Of a stretch of 64,000 bases of DNA, positions 42,457-57,700 are shown piece after piece (position 1 is the stretch's first letter; the number at the start of each line of letters is the position of its first letter). Source of the stretch: Meloidogyne chitwoodi. Lineage: Eukaryota; Nematoda; Chromadorea; Rhabditida; Meloidogynidae. The DNA is taken from the NCBI GenBank assembly GCA_015183035.1, contig JACZZP010000007.1, forward strand, positions 1,860,001-1,924,000, read 5' to 3'. The notes beneath the pieces are model-generated. The model was not told the DNA's origin and ran no database searches. It saw nothing but the letters and a program-made list of their open reading frames with translations. Made by a program: the position numbers and the translations under genes.

Positions 42457-45400
42457 CCAAAAAGTTGACAAGTTTGCGCGCAGATTGGATTTTTGGAAGA
42501 AGAAGATTAAATATGGATAAATAATAAAATGAAAGAAAATAATAAAAAAGAAAAGAATGAGGTAAATAATATTAAGAAAATCAGTAAGGAAGTAAAAAAA
42601 AATTATTTTTTTTAATTTACACCAGGTGTTAAACACAAGTGAATATTTAAAATATTATTAAGAGTATAAAAATTGAATTTTAAATTATTTATATTCTTTA
42701 AAAAAAACTTTTAAAAAAATGTTTAGTTTTATTTATATTTTATTTTTTTAATGTTTAAAATTTTTTTTTAATTTTGAATTTTTTTTTGATTGGTAAAATT
42801 GAGTATTTATTTGAAGAATTTATAAAATATTTAAAAAATAAGAATATTTAAATTGGATATATAGAAGATAAGTGAATATAATTAATTTTTAATTAAATTA
42901 AAATTTGTTAATTAAATGGTAAAATTAATAAAAAAAAATAAAAAAAACAACTACTAACTCTCTTTTTATTTAGCCTCAAATAATCTCTCTTTGTTGTTAA
43001 AAATTGGGGGAGGATAAACAATAAATTTGTTTTTGTCGTAAATTTACCTTCAAATATTTTTGAGGTCAAAAAGTGATAAATTGAAGAGAAATGCTAAAAG
43101 TTCAAAAAAATAAAATTAATGAGAAAATAAATTTATTTAAAGTTAAGAAAAATAAAAAAATAAAAAGAAATGTTTAACAATTAATTTTATTTTAAAACAA
43201 ATGACACATTTATTTAAAAAAAAATAATTTTGTTGTTACAAAGGAAAGTAAAAAAATTGTAAAATTGGCATTTTTCTCCCATTAAAATTTTTAATATAAA
43301 TTTTATGTTAAAATTTAAAACTCTCAAATATTTTTTTCTTAAAAAACAGAGGTTATAACTTTGAACTAATTTTCTTTAATTTAAAAAATTTTTTTTTTCT
43401 AAATTAATAAAAATTAACCCTTATATAAATTAAAAATAAAAATTTTTTGTCTGACTTTATTGAAATTAATATTTATTTAATCCACAAAAATACTTTATTA
43501 AAAATAAAATAAATATAATACCTATCGTGTTATAAAATTCTTTCCTTATATTAAAACAAAAAAAGGTTAAATTTCGGGCGACCTGTGGCCAACATAAAAA
43601 AATCGTTTTAGTTCCCCTTACAATATTAAATATATTTTTTAAAATATATATTAATCTTTTTACACTTTTCTGTCATCAATCTAACACCTTTTTATACTTA
43701 ATTTTAAACACCACAGCAGGAGAGGGTGTTTTTTTAGCGAAGGGTCACAGAAGAATAAAAACATAACTAAAATATAATTAAACATCTGTCCAATCAAATA
43801 AAGAGAAAAAAAGAAGAGAAAAAAGAAAGATTTGTGAAAGATATATAAAAGTGTGTTTAAAAATTATATAAAAATGTTTTAGTGAATTTACTACTTTTAA
43901 AATGTCAATTTTAAAGAAATTCAACACACCCAAAAAATAAAAAATTAAAAAAATTAAAAAAATTGAAATTTTTTTAATTTTTTATCTTTAATAATATAAC
44001 TAAGAATGTAGTAAAAACAGAAAAAAAATAACATTTTTTTTTGAATTCATAAATTTAAAAATACCATATAATTTTAAAATTAATTTTAACATTTTGTTTA
44101 TTAATTTAATTGATAAATATAGGTATTTTAATAAATTTGCTATTAAATAACCCCTTCTCTCCAATAAGTCCTTTACCAATAGAAAATCTTTTTTAAATAT
44201 TAAATATGTTAAATAAAATTAAAATATAGGAGAAAGAGTATATTCTATTAAAATATCAAGGATTAAAAAAATTAATGTATTAATGTTATACCTATAAAAG
44301 TACATTTACGGTAATATTATTAAAACATTTTTGTGTGGCTGACACCTTTTTAACACTAAACAAAACATTTGCACATATTTTATAAGAAAAAAAGAAGAAA
44401 AATGATTGAATAAAGGTGTCAAATATATTAAAGTGTAATAATAATAATTATTATGTTTTAAACAGTTGGTTAATAATAAAATATTTTTTTAGATTTATTA
44501 AAACAGTTGGCGCGCATATGAGAGAGATTATTATTATTATTAACTTTTAATAATTATTAAATATTATTATTTTAGATTAAAGTAAAAAAAGATAAGAAAA
44601 AAAGCAAATGACACGATTCTCTTCTGAAAAAAAAATAAAAAAAATAAATAAATAAAATGGACAACAATAAAACAACGACAGATGATGACCAAGTTTAGAG
44701 TTGAAATAAAAAAGTAAATGGTACAATATAACTGAAAAAAGGGATTTATTTAAAAAAATTATTATTGGTGTAATAAAAAAAGATTAATTAATATTTTTAT
44801 TAATTTTTTACAATTTAAGAAAAGTAAATTTATTAAATTAAAAATTTAAAAAAAATAATTTAATAATAAAAAATAATAACAAGAGAATTACAGCTTTAAA
44901 ATTAAAAAAAGTTATACTATAAAAGACTATAGAAAATTAAAGCTCAGTGGCTTTATTAAAAATGTTAATAAAATAAATAAACTATTGAGACCAAAATCTG
45001 CTAAAAAACAAATAAATCAATTAGTGGGGAATAAAATGAATAGATGACGTAAAATTAATTTACTGGAATAACTGAGAAGGATTTTTGTATAATATTAATA
45101 TTGTAAAATTTAGAAAAGTTTTAGGCTATTTTAAAATAAAAATGAAGAGTTTAAAAATAAAAATAAATAAATTAAATATTAATTACTCTCTAATAGTAAA
45201 TCACTTTAATAATATAGGTAAAATATCAAAGAAAGTTTAATAAAAATAGAAAACATATTTTTATTAAAAAATAATTATTTTAGTTTAAATTAAAATGAAA
45301 TATTTTATTTTTAAATGTTAATCTTAGGGGGAGGATATTTTTAAGAAATAATTTTCTATTTTATTCTAAAATAGAAAATTAATTATAAAATATTAAAAAA

Positions 45401-48400
45401 TATTTTATAATTAATTTAAAAATAATTTTTTTTTAATTGAGAACATGATTTTGTTTTAGAGGAAGATATAAAATAATTGTAAGGCAGTCAGTGCCGTTTA
45501 CGACACGCGCGAAAACTTTTTTAGAGAATTTTCGCCAAAAATAATAAATAAATAAATAATTAATTATTCCCTTCTTATCTCTCAAATCCTTCAAAATTTA
45601 TTTAAATATAATTGTTTTAAAATAGTTGACTAAAATAATATTTTTATTTTAAGAAAAGTAGAGGAGATGTTTCTCTCCTTAATAATAAAAAAATATTTTT
45701 AAAGACAAGAGAAAATTAAAAAAAAAATATTTTAACTACTATAAAGTCCACCAATCCCCTCTCCTTCCTGACAGATTTAAAATTTTTCTCTTCCCTTTCC
45801 TCATCTTTCAATTATTAAATTTATTCTTCTCTCTCTATTTATTTAATTTAACTTTTCCTCTACCAGCCTTTTCCATCATTTTCCCCCAAAAAAAATTTTG
45901 GTTTCAATTTGCCCTTGAGACGAAAAAATAAAGAAAAGATTATTTTAAGCGCCAATCAAAATATTTTTTTTATTTCCTCCTTTTTCAATAATTTATTTAT
46001 TTATTCTGCCAGTCCATATTTATATTTTGTTCTTATCTGATTTTTAAAAAATAAATAAATGTGAGAGGTGTCAGTCCCTTAATAATATAAACTTTAAAAA
46101 TAAAATGCCCTTAAAAAAATATTTTTATAAAATTTTAATAAATTCTCTCGCTAAACATTTATTTTATGGAAAATAAAAAAAATAGAAGAATAATTAAAAT
46201 TGTAAAAAATATTTAATTTTAAGACCAATCAAAAAATGTTATTCTGCATAAAAGTATTTTAGACTTGGAATTTTTTAAAAATTTTAAAAAATTCCCGTGA
46301 TTTTCTGTTTAATGTATTGTTTGGTTATTTCAGAGGGTTTTCATTTTATTTTTTATTTTTTTAAGGCATTTTGTTATATTATTATTAGCTTATTTGATTT
46401 GCTCTGAGAGACAGTAACACAAGTTCTATTTAATTAAATTAGTACTTATTTATTTTATTTTTGTAAGAAAAGGGAGGCCAAAAATAGTTAAATTACTTTT
46501 AAATGGATTTTTTTAAAAATCAAAAAAATATTTATTTTACACAGTGTGTGTTTTTGTGTTTTTAAGTAATTTAAAAAAAAAAATACCAAACATTCTTTTT
46601 AAATTTTAAATTACCTAAATTGTATAAGTATTTTATTTTTATTTATTAAAAATAGTAAAATACTCAAGTTTATCTAATAAATCCGAATTTAACCTAAAAA
46701 AAATATTTTTTTTAAATTCTTCTTTTTTAAAATAAACTTTCTCTCCCTCTACTACGCGCGCAAACAGGTAGAATTGCGTTTTGGCATTTTTATGGGCTGC
46801 ACGATGGCAAATTAATTGTTTTTGTTTTATTAAAAATGAATCCATAGGAGAAGGAAAAAAATAAGACGAGATTCTAATCGTGCGATTGAGGCCGAGAGGG
46901 TCATAAACGGATTTTTTGGGAGTTTAAGAAGGTAAAAAATAAATAAATAAATATATAACGATTAAGAAAATATAAAAAGAAGAAGAAAATATTATATTTT
47001 TTAATTGGGGGAAAGAAAAAATAAATAAATAAATAAAAAAAGTAATAAAGTGATGATATTTTGTGTGTATAAACATTAATTTTAACCAATTGGTAAAAAA
47101 AGTGATTTATTATTTAGATTAGTAAAAATAGATAAATTGGGTAGTTGATTTAGTTTATTTTTTAATTAATTAATAAAAAAATTTAAAAATATTAAAAAAT
47201 ATTTTTAAAGAGGATTAATGATCAAAATGAGAAATTCAAAAATTGAAAATTCAAAAAATTTAAGAAAAAATTACTTAAAAATAATAAAAAGACAAAAATG
47301 AAAATATTTCAATTCAAATCTCTGTTACCTGCCAATCTATATTTTAAATAAAAATACTAAATAAATTAAAAGTAATTGAGTTATTTATCCATGGAATTTT
47401 AAGTTTTTTATTTTTTAGAATTTTGTAGGAATTCTTAAATTTTTGGTATAAATTTAGGAATATATTTTCAAAATAAGTTAAACAAATTTTTGCAAAAATC
47501 AATTCTTAAATATTAAAAAATCCCCAAAATTTCAAAATTCCTTAAAATAAAAAATAAAAAGCAAAAAAATCAAAATTAATTTAAAAAAATTATTTAAATC
47601 TTGCAAAATAATAAATTAATAAAAATATTAATCTAAAGCTATTTTTGCAAAAAAAAAAAATAAAATAAAAATACTATAATATTATTTTACTATTCGTCAA
47701 AATATTCTTTAATACACCAATGTATAAAATATATATTTTATTTTTTCTTGTCTCTCATGTTTTTTGTTGCTTGTCTTTTCTTACAATTTACTGTAATCCC
47801 CTTCTCTTTTTCATTTTATTTATTTTTGCAATTGGCCTAGAAAATAAGAAGAATTAAAGAGGAAGGAATTGTTTTAAAAAAATAATATTAATGGTCAATA
47901 ATATATTTATTTAAATGTCAATTTAATGATAATATAATAATTTTTAATATTTTTTAGTAGAAAAAAAGAAATTTTTTAAGAAAAAAGAGCATCTTGCTAC
48001 AGATGGCAAAAATAAAAAATTAGAAAAAAATAAGGAATTTGTAAATAAAATTGTCGAGAAATTAAGAAAATTTATTAAATAATTATTTAATTTTTTAAAT
48101 TAAAAAAATAAAATAAAAATATAAGGAAATCAAAAGATTTAAATTTTTATATTTTTAAATATTTAACAACAAAAATGTTTTTTTAATTTTATTGGGAGGA
48201 TATTAGAGGTATTTATTTAAATTAAAGAATTTTAAAAATTTTAATATTTTTAAAAATAAAATAATTTTATAATAAATGAATAAAATTGAAGGACATATCA
48301 ACATAAATATCTAACTACTTATTTTTACTATTTTTATTTTTGTAAAATAATTAAAAAAATATAAGGAGAAAACGATTGACTTTATTAAAAATGACCAATT

Positions 48401-51400
48401 TGTAAAAATATATTTCTTGTCTTGTAAAAACTTTTTTTTAATAAAATAATATAATAATTATTATTACAACGCGCACTATTATTAAATAAATAAATAAATA
48501 TAAAAATAAATATATTGAACAATTTTGATGAGCAAAATTGGATTTGATTAATGGCATTTTATTTTAATAAATGAAGAGAAAAAGAGATTGGATTTTGCGA
48601 TCATTTTGCGGGTGGATTGGGAGAAGAAAAAATAAAAGAGAGGAAGAGATTATTAGATAAGTATGTATGTATTTAAAATAAATAAATTAATAAATATATT
48701 AATTAATTAATTAAAAAGAAGGGAGAGATTATATAAAATAATTTAATAATTAAAAATAAATAAAATATTAAATATATCTTTTTTTTTGTAATAAAATTAA
48801 ACATAATTTAATTAGAAATTAAAAAAGTCTGGTTTAATGTTTTAAAAATTAGTTTTGTGAAAAAATAGAAAAAATCAGATCTTAGAGGATTTCAAATTTT
48901 TTTACAACCTTGAAATTCTGCAAGTAAATAAATTTTAAGAAAAATTTCAGAGATTTTTACAACAGGAAAATCACACAAATTAATAATGTGTTTTGCTTGT
49001 ATAATAATTGATCTAATAAAATAATTGATAAAAAAATTTTAAATTTTCAGAAAAAATTATTATTTTATTTTTTAAATTTAAAAAAAATAATTTTTAATTA
49101 TTTTTTCAATAAAATAATATTTGTGTCTTCACAATTTTCTTTTATAAAAACAAATATATTTAATTTTATTTTATTTATTCTCTTTCACAGCTTTATTCTC
49201 ACGGATAATTGAAATATTAGCCAAGCAAAAATAAATTTAAAATTAATTAATTTATTTATTTAATTTTTTTATTCCCTTCTTCTTAATAAACTTATAAACA
49301 AAACAACAAAATTCTCAACTAACTTGGAGTTTTCTACTTAAATATTTTCTCAGTGCCAATTTTATTAAACATTATATATTAACTTTATACAAAAGAACAA
49401 TAAAAAAATAAAAATAAATATATTTCCCTTAATAAAAATAAAAAAGGAGTGTGAGAAAAAAAAAGTTTTCTAATAAAAAATTTAAAAATATTAATGATAT
49501 TTAAATAAATATGTGGCAAAATGTCTGAAATGATAAAATAAAAAATTAGTTCAAATTATTTTTTTTCGAATTATAAAAAAATAATGATAAAAAAAAGAAA
49601 AAGTTTAGAGGTGATAAAGAAAAATTAAAAATTCCATAAAAATTCATTTTGCCAAATTAAAATAATTATTGGCATAAAAAAAAATATTTTTATTTTTTTT
49701 TCAATATTTCCAATTTTTCTAAAAAATAATCAAATAATATAACTTTATAAAAAAATAAAATAATTAATTAATTAGCCATTAAATAATAGCTTACAAAAAT
49801 ATGAGATTTATAAAAATAATTCATTCACAACTACAAGAGAAATTAAAATAATAAACATTTATTTATTTTAAATATTATATATTAAACAGAAAAGAAATAA
49901 ATAAATTAATTTATTTAAAATTTATTTTTCAATTAATTTCTTTTTTATTTAATTCGAAAATATAAATATTATTTAAAAAAATATTTAATAATAATATTGG
50001 TAAATAAAAATATTTTTTTTACACTCTATAAAAATATAAAAATATCAAGATTAAGGAATAAATAAAATAAAACTTGCTGATTTATGGTATAATAATAAAG
50101 GATTATATTTTAATATATTTTTAAGGGCGAAAAGTTTTGTAGGATTTTTAGATAAAGAAGGTGTAAAAATTTAAAAATAAAAATAATATAGACATAAAAT
50201 AAAATTAATAATTTAAGAAAATATTTATTTATTACAGATCGAATATTCGTTTTAATTAATTATTTCCAAATTTAATAAAAAAAATTTTTAATTAAAAATA
50301 CTTTATTGTAAGTAATCTTGTTCAAAACCCAAAACATTGAAAAAAATTAAAATTCCTCTGAATTTTTGATATCACAACTTTTTGACACTACTCCTGTATT
50401 TTAGCTTTACAACTTAAACATTTTTAAATTCACGAGCTAAAATTAAATTAAATTAAAAAAATAAATAATCTGTTTTAATATTTATTTTAATTTCTTTTTT
50501 TTAAATTATTAAAAAAAAAAGCTAAAATTAAAATTTATTTTTTTTATTTGTGCGCCTGGTAGTGTTTATATTTGTTGTTGTGATATCATTTAAGGAGTGT
50601 TTTATTTTCCTTACTTGGATGTGAATGAGATGAGGAGGGATTAACTCTCCGTTTTCTCACTACTTTAAATCCTTCTTTTCTTTATTTTTTGTCTTTTATT
50701 AATTCCTTCTGCTGGAAAATTATTCTTATAAAATTTTCCAAGTTTTTACCCAAAATTCTCACACACATAAAACCTTAAATAGACAAAAATAAATTTAAAA
50801 ATGAAGAATTAACTCTCCCCATTTATTCAAGTACTCTCTTATTTATTTATTTACACGCGCAGACAGCAAAACATACTTGACAAAAAAGGATAAAAATTTA
50901 AATATATTTATTTAAAAAGATTAGTTAAACAAAATAAATTGAGAGAGAGAAAAAAGAAAAAAAGTTGTTTTGGATTATATCCAGTATTTAAAAATAATTA
51001 TGTTTTTTTATTTTAAAAATAATAAATTAAAAAAAAAATATCAAAAAATGATAAAATAACATTATAAAAAATACAAAAATTTTTTAAAATAAAATTTTTG
51101 TAAATACAAAATTTGAAAATAGAGCCTAAAAAAGGGAAAAAGTCTCGTTTCTTAAAGTTGTTGGTTTTCGAGTCCCTTTTACCACTTTTTTTACAATAAA
51201 AACTTAAAATTAACTTATAATTAAATTTTCCCGATCTCTAAAAATTAAAAAAATATATACAGTATATTCTTATAAAAAATTCTCAATAAAAATTTTTCAT
51301 GCAAACTTAAAAAAACGGGGGAAGGAAAAAGACAAGTGTCGGCATTGTTTGGGTTATTTTTCTTATGTCAATTGTTTTCTTTTTTTTTAATTTTCCCAGA

Positions 51401-54390
51401 AATAACAATATAATATATTATATATTTATATATAAATTATTAAATGTAAATATATACAGTTTCTTTTTAAAAAAACAAAAAAATGGGAGGATGACAACGA
51501 AGCGGAAATAGCAAGCAATTGACAGAAGGGTATTAATAATATAAAAAATTATTATTTTTTATTTTCAAAATTACCGACAAAAAATAAATAAAATAAAATT
51601 TATGCCAAAAGAATCCATTGACGAATAAAATAACTAAAAAAATGGAAATTGCAACGGATAGTTTTTTGTTTTGATTTTTTGTTTGTTTAGACCGACTATT
51701 CGTTAAAAAATAGGCAATGACCCATAAATGCATGGAATAGATATATCAATACAGATTGGGAATTATATCAATATATTATTATAATATTAATATAATTTTT
51801 AAAAATTAAAAAGACACGATTTATAAAACTTTTTGTTTACTTATCTTCCTAAAAATACCGTCTAAAAAGACCCTTTTGTCATAAAAAATAGAATTAAATA
51901 TTTACAAAATTAGAAGATTAATTGGAAGAGAGGACTAAAATTTAAATTAATTACATAGGTATATATCTATCATTATTTTAAAAAATGATTTAAATCAATT
52001 AAATTAAAAACAAAATCTTTAATAATACAATAAAATTTTAATTTAAAAAAGGGGACTTTTAATAAATAAAACAATATAATTTAATTATTTTATTTAATTA
52101 TTTCAACATAACCCAATTAAAAAAAATATTAATTTTTAATAAAATTGCCAAAAAAATTAACAAAAATGCCATCCTTTAAAATTTTTAATAAATTTTTGTA
52201 AAAATACAAAATAATATAATTCTACAGTTTTAATAAATTATATATATTTCAGATAAAAATGAAATAAATGAGGTGTAAAATAACGGGATTGAGAAAATTA
52301 AAAGAAGAACATCTTTGTCGGTATTTACCCCAACTCCTTATATTATTAAACCACTAAATTGCTTCCTTTTTTATCTTCTTCTTCTTAGTGAATAATAAAT
52401 ACTTTTTTTAAGGTAAAGAGTCATCAATTCATCCTATTTTCGCCTTAGAGTCCTTCTTTCATTTCTTCCGTTCCCGTCCCCATCATCGAGATTTTTGGGC
52501 ATTTAAAGAAAAAGAAAAAAAGAAGAAGAACTTTGGCATCATAATAATAATAATTGTCGGCATTTTTAAAGTTATTTAATATGAATATAAAAATGAAAAT
52601 ATAAAATATTAAGTAAGTCTGTTTGTAAAGTAATACAAGTAGATAAAAAAAGATGATTTTTTTTATCTCCTTCTTTTCCTTTTTTGTTTTTTATTTTTAC
52701 TCCCGATAATGTCGATTGGCACGGGAAATATTGCGTATAGGTATTTTTGTAAAATTATTTATTATTGTCAAGATTGATGATGAGGACGATTATAAAAAAT
52801 AATTTTATTTTTATTTGATTGCGGAAAAGAATAAAAAGAGAAAAATTAAAAAATAAGTTTTAAATAAAAAAATATATTTTTTTTTAATTTTGGACATTTT
52901 TAATTAAATATACCTCAGTCTATATATAATAACTCAAATTAATTATTAAAATTATTTTATTGACGAATATTAAAACAATTGAATTTCTAAAAGAGTTAAA
53001 TGTATCTTAAAGACTGAAAATTGTTAATTAAAATTAGAAGAGTTTAAATTTGGAAAAGAAAAATCCTTTCAGTACTGGGATTGAGCTAACAGCTTTAAGA
53101 AAAGTTGGAATAATCTTTCTTATTCTAAAAGGGATCCTGATCCCCTTAAATCCTATTTTCAGGTATAAAACTTCTTTTTTTCAATTTTTCTCATTATTTT
53201 TGAGGGAAATTAAAAAGATGAACAGTCTTTTAAATTAAAAAATAATTCCCAAAGACATAAATCTTCAAGAAATATTAAAATTTTTCATTTTTTAACCAAT
53301 AATATTTAAAAAATAATATTCCCAATTACCGTTTCTATAGACTACATTTTTTTTTATTTTGTCTCAAAAAACATTTCTTAAAGATATACATATTTCTCTT
53401 TAAATTTTACAGTCAAACAATTGTACAAATATTAAATAAAATAAAAAAGATTAGAAGAAGAAAAGGGAGGGGATAAATATTGAGAAGAGAGAGAAGAGAG
53501 AATATCATTACTTCAAAACAAAGAAAAGAAAATAAATAAAGGATTATGAAATGAACAATTTTTAGCTTTTGAGAGATTTTTGATATTATTTAAATAATAT
53601 ATAATTTTGTATTATAGCTTTTATTATTTTCTAGGTTTGTTTTTCTTGTTTGCTAATTTTTGGGAGAATATTGGGGAGATGGATTAGCACGGCATTGTTT
53701 TTAAATAAATATTAGAGCAAATAAATAGCCAAAATAAGTATAATGAATTAACTAAATTGACGAAGAAATAATTAAAAAATAATAAAAAATATATAAAATG
53801 TTTATTTAATAAAAGTAAGTTTTAAAAACAAAAAAGGGGAATTTAAAAATAAAGACGTTTGGGTGCGGAAAAAATCAAAACGTTGAACAAATATTTCCCT
53901 AAATAAGTAGATGGAGAACATATTCGACTATAATTTACCTATTAAAAAAAGTGATCATAAATTAATTTTCTAATTGGATATTGAATATATTACCAATGTA
54001 AAATTTTAATAAAATTTTTAAAATTTCTTTAATTAACCAATTTAATTCCCAATTTTTTAAAAATAATAATAATACTTTAAAAATGACAGTAAACTAAAAA
54101 CATATAAAGAAATATATGTATGTGTATTAGTATTATTCATGTTTAACTCTAGTGGTTGGTGGGAGAATAGTCAAATAAAAAATATAATATTTTTGAGGAT
54201 TTGAAAAATGGTCGGAAGATGAGTGGTTGCTTTTTAGAATTAAAAACTAAAAAAGAAAGGAAATAAATGTGTGTATTTATGTATTATGTATCTGTTTGCT
54301 TTCATTCTTTTACTATTCCGCCCGGTTGGTAATTTGGAAGAAAAGCTCTCTCCTCAGGATTTTTGTTTGCTTTTATTATTTTAAGGAGAG

Positions 54391-54753
54391 GTTAGGGATG
54401 TTTGGGCGCAGAAATATATGGAAACAAGTTAATTATAAATATAGGCAAATAACAATTTAAAAGCCTAAAAAAATGTTGTATTATATTCTCTATTATTTTA
54501 ACTGATTTTTTCTAAAAAATTTAAATTCTTTTTAGGTTTTTAGCAAAAATTTTTTTAAAAATAATAAATTTTACAATATATTTTTGTATTTTTTAAACAA
54601 AATTAAGTAATTATAATCAAAAAATCTGAAATAGAAATAAAGAAATTAATAATAAATAATATTTTTAATTTTTTATAACAAAATTTATTTAATTTAATTA
54701 AACAAATTTTAAAAAAGCCGAGCTCGAAACCTCTCAGCGCCGAAACGACCCTA
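54391..54753. mobile_element. 363-bp TIR element, TTTGGGCG family, copy 2
   Basis: Left end TTAGGGATGTTTGGGCGCAG; the complement of the right end reads TAGGGTCGTTTCGGCGCTGA. It has the same length class as copies 1 and 3 and no coding capacity. Confidence 0.6.
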
Positions 54754-57700
54754 TTAATTCTTTTGTTGGTATTCTTGTTTTGTAGACTTACTCATCAGTG
54801 GTTGGATAGATATCTTTATATATACTATTATTTACATTTGTTTCCCAAGAGTCTTTCCGAGAGAGTAAAAGACACATTTCATCCCAATGCTTTTTCAGAC
54901 CCTTCTCCCCTTATTGCTTTTGCTCATTCTTTCTTCTCACCAAATAAATATATAATTCCCCAAAATTTTCTTTCTTTTTTTTATTCATTTATATGGTGGT
55001 TAAACTGTGAAGAATCATTGAAAAGCATTAAATAGAGGCTATTAAGAAAAAGGCATTAATAAAATGAAAAAATAGGTATATAATAATAATAATAATTTTA
55101 AGACAAAAAAAAATTGGAGAAAAGTGGTAAAATTGACAGAATGAATAAACTAAAAGATATATTATTATTATTAATTTATGTGTGTTTGTTTAGCCTTAAA
55201 ATAAAATTTATAAATTAATAGTAGAGAATAATGAGTGAAAATAAATTTAAAAAATATGTAAAGATTAAAAATCAATAAAATACATAAATTTTTATTTTCT
55301 CAAAAAATTAAATTTTAAATAAACCTAAAAATAATTTAAAATCTGAAAATTAACTAGTGGAAAGTTCCTAAAAGAAAAATTAAATTTAGTTCAAAATCCA
55401 GTCAATTTAAATATACCTAATTAATTATACTCCCATCTTCTTTAATTTTATTAATTTTAAATTAAAAAAATATTGAGAAAAATTAATTTAAATAATATTT
55501 GTAAAAATAAAACTGTCGATTACAGATATCTTCAACAACAAAAAAAAAGGAAAGAAAAGAAAAGAAGGATGTCCGAAAATTTAATATATTGTCCTAGTAC
55601 CCTTTAATTCTCAAAAATTAATAACCCTATTTAGAATAAATTTTTTTTTTATAAAAAATAAAAAAACAAAACGCCAAGCTTTTAATAAAATGTTTTAAAA
55701 AAAAAGAATTTTATTTTTAAATTAATTTTATTTTTAAATTAATTTGCTTTAAGGCAAATTTATTTTTAAAAATCCCTAGAGTATTTTTACATAAAAACAT
55801 AAATATATTTACACTAATATTGGATTGCTCTAAATACACAAATGCATGTTTAGCACTTTATTTATTTTGTAAACATGTATTTAGTGCCGATGGCATTTAA
55901 TTAAAAGAAGAAGCAGATTGAGGGAAGCTTTAAGTGGTCTAAAGGATGAGCTAAAAAATAAAAGAAGAAAAGGGCAAATATACATAACATTTGATTATAT
56001 TTACAAAAAGATAAAAAAGGAAATAAATAAATAAATATATTTTTTTTTAATTGTGCCCTCAAAATAAGCAACAGAAGAGGGAAAAAAAGAAAATGAATTA
56101 AATGTTTTAGAAACTGAGATTTAAATAAAAAGGAGAGAGGGAGAGAAACATCTGTTGAATTTATGTGTATTTTAGAATAAATATAATATTCTCTTATTTA
56201 TTTATAATTAAAAAAAAGGTTGTAATTGTGAAAATTATAAAATATGTGTTTAATAAAATTTAAAGAAAAATTTCTAAAAATTTCTAAAAAATTCTCTTTA
56301 ATTATAGTAGAAGGATATAAAATGAATTGGTATCTATTGGATTTAGAGATTTTAATTAAAATAATTTTTTTAAATTTATTTTTGAATTTTTAAAATTATT
56401 TTTGAATTTTTAAATAATTTTTAAATTTTTTAAAATAAATTTAAGCAGTCCTTTCGTCCTAAAAAGCACTAAATAATTATTATTTATTATTAATTTCATC
56501 TCAAACGTTCTACAAAATTTATAAAAATATTTAAAATTATTTTTTACATTTAATAATCCAAAAATACATTTATTTTTCTTATTTAATATAATCAATTTCC
56601 GCTAATTATGATAATCGACTTTATAGCTAATTTTGAGAATTTAGGGATATAATTTTGTTTTTTCCCTAAGGAAATAACTCAATTATATTAATAAATATTA
56701 TTTACACATTTCTGTCATTTTTTATTCTTTCTTGCGCGAAAAATAAAATTAAAAAAAAATTAAATTAAAAAACAATATTTATGGTTATAAATTTAAATTT
56801 TTAAAATTAATTTTTAATTTTAAAAAAGAGACTTTAATATTTGAATTTTTTGAAAATTTATTTAATGGAGATATTTTGCTTCTTTTTAGTGTATAAAAAA
56901 ACTTCAAAGTAAGATTTATATAATTATAATTAATTTTTGAGGTATTTATCTCTTTTGTTATTTATTGAATATTCTTTCATAGAAACAAAAGTAGAGTGAG
57001 TCTCTTTTTTATTTTCGCGCAAAGAATATTATTATTATAATATTTTGTGTTTCATTTTATTTAATAAATATAATTTTAGGTTATTTTAAAGTTAATTAGA
57101 GGTTAAATTTAATAAAAAAAGAAAATAATATTTTTTAAATAATATATGAACATTAATAATAATTAAATAATATACAAAAAGGAGGATATCGGCATTATTT
57201 TCAAAAAAGAGTGAAAATATTCTTCTTCCGGGTCAAATAACAAAAAATAGGTAAAAGTATATAGAGACAGGTGTGCGCGATGATTTGAAGAGTTTTTTGA
57301 TTCTTGGAACTTTTTTAGGAAGAGAAGTAAGGCAAAAAGGAAAAAATAAATATAAAAAGATATTTTGAAAAAATATTAAAATTATAAATTTAAAAAAAAA
57401 TTTCTTAGATTTAGCATAGAAATGTTCTAATTAATACTAAAAAAGAAGAATGATCAATTCCATCTTCTGATAAACAAAAAAATAAAGACATAATTTCCCA
57501 AAAATACTCAAAAGTGAATACTAATAAATTAAAAAAAAGATAGAAAAATTTTTCAAATTATTTTAATTAATACATATTCAAAAAAAAACAGAAAAATAAA
57601 AATATTTATATTCAAAAATATGTTTATAAAAAATAATAATAAAAATTTTTAAAATTTTACATTTAATTAATATTTAATTAATTAAATATGTTTACTGTAT

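Noticed and set aside
46639..46845. 68-codon minus-strand frame with a plausible-looking N-terminal half
   Set aside because: Single isolated frame ending in Phe/Asn/Lys tracts; no splice partners and no family resemblance.
54763..55035. 90-codon plus-strand frame with mixed composition
   Set aside because: It overlaps a less AT-rich patch but has no domain, no partner exons and no acceptor or leader signal; chance openness is more likely.
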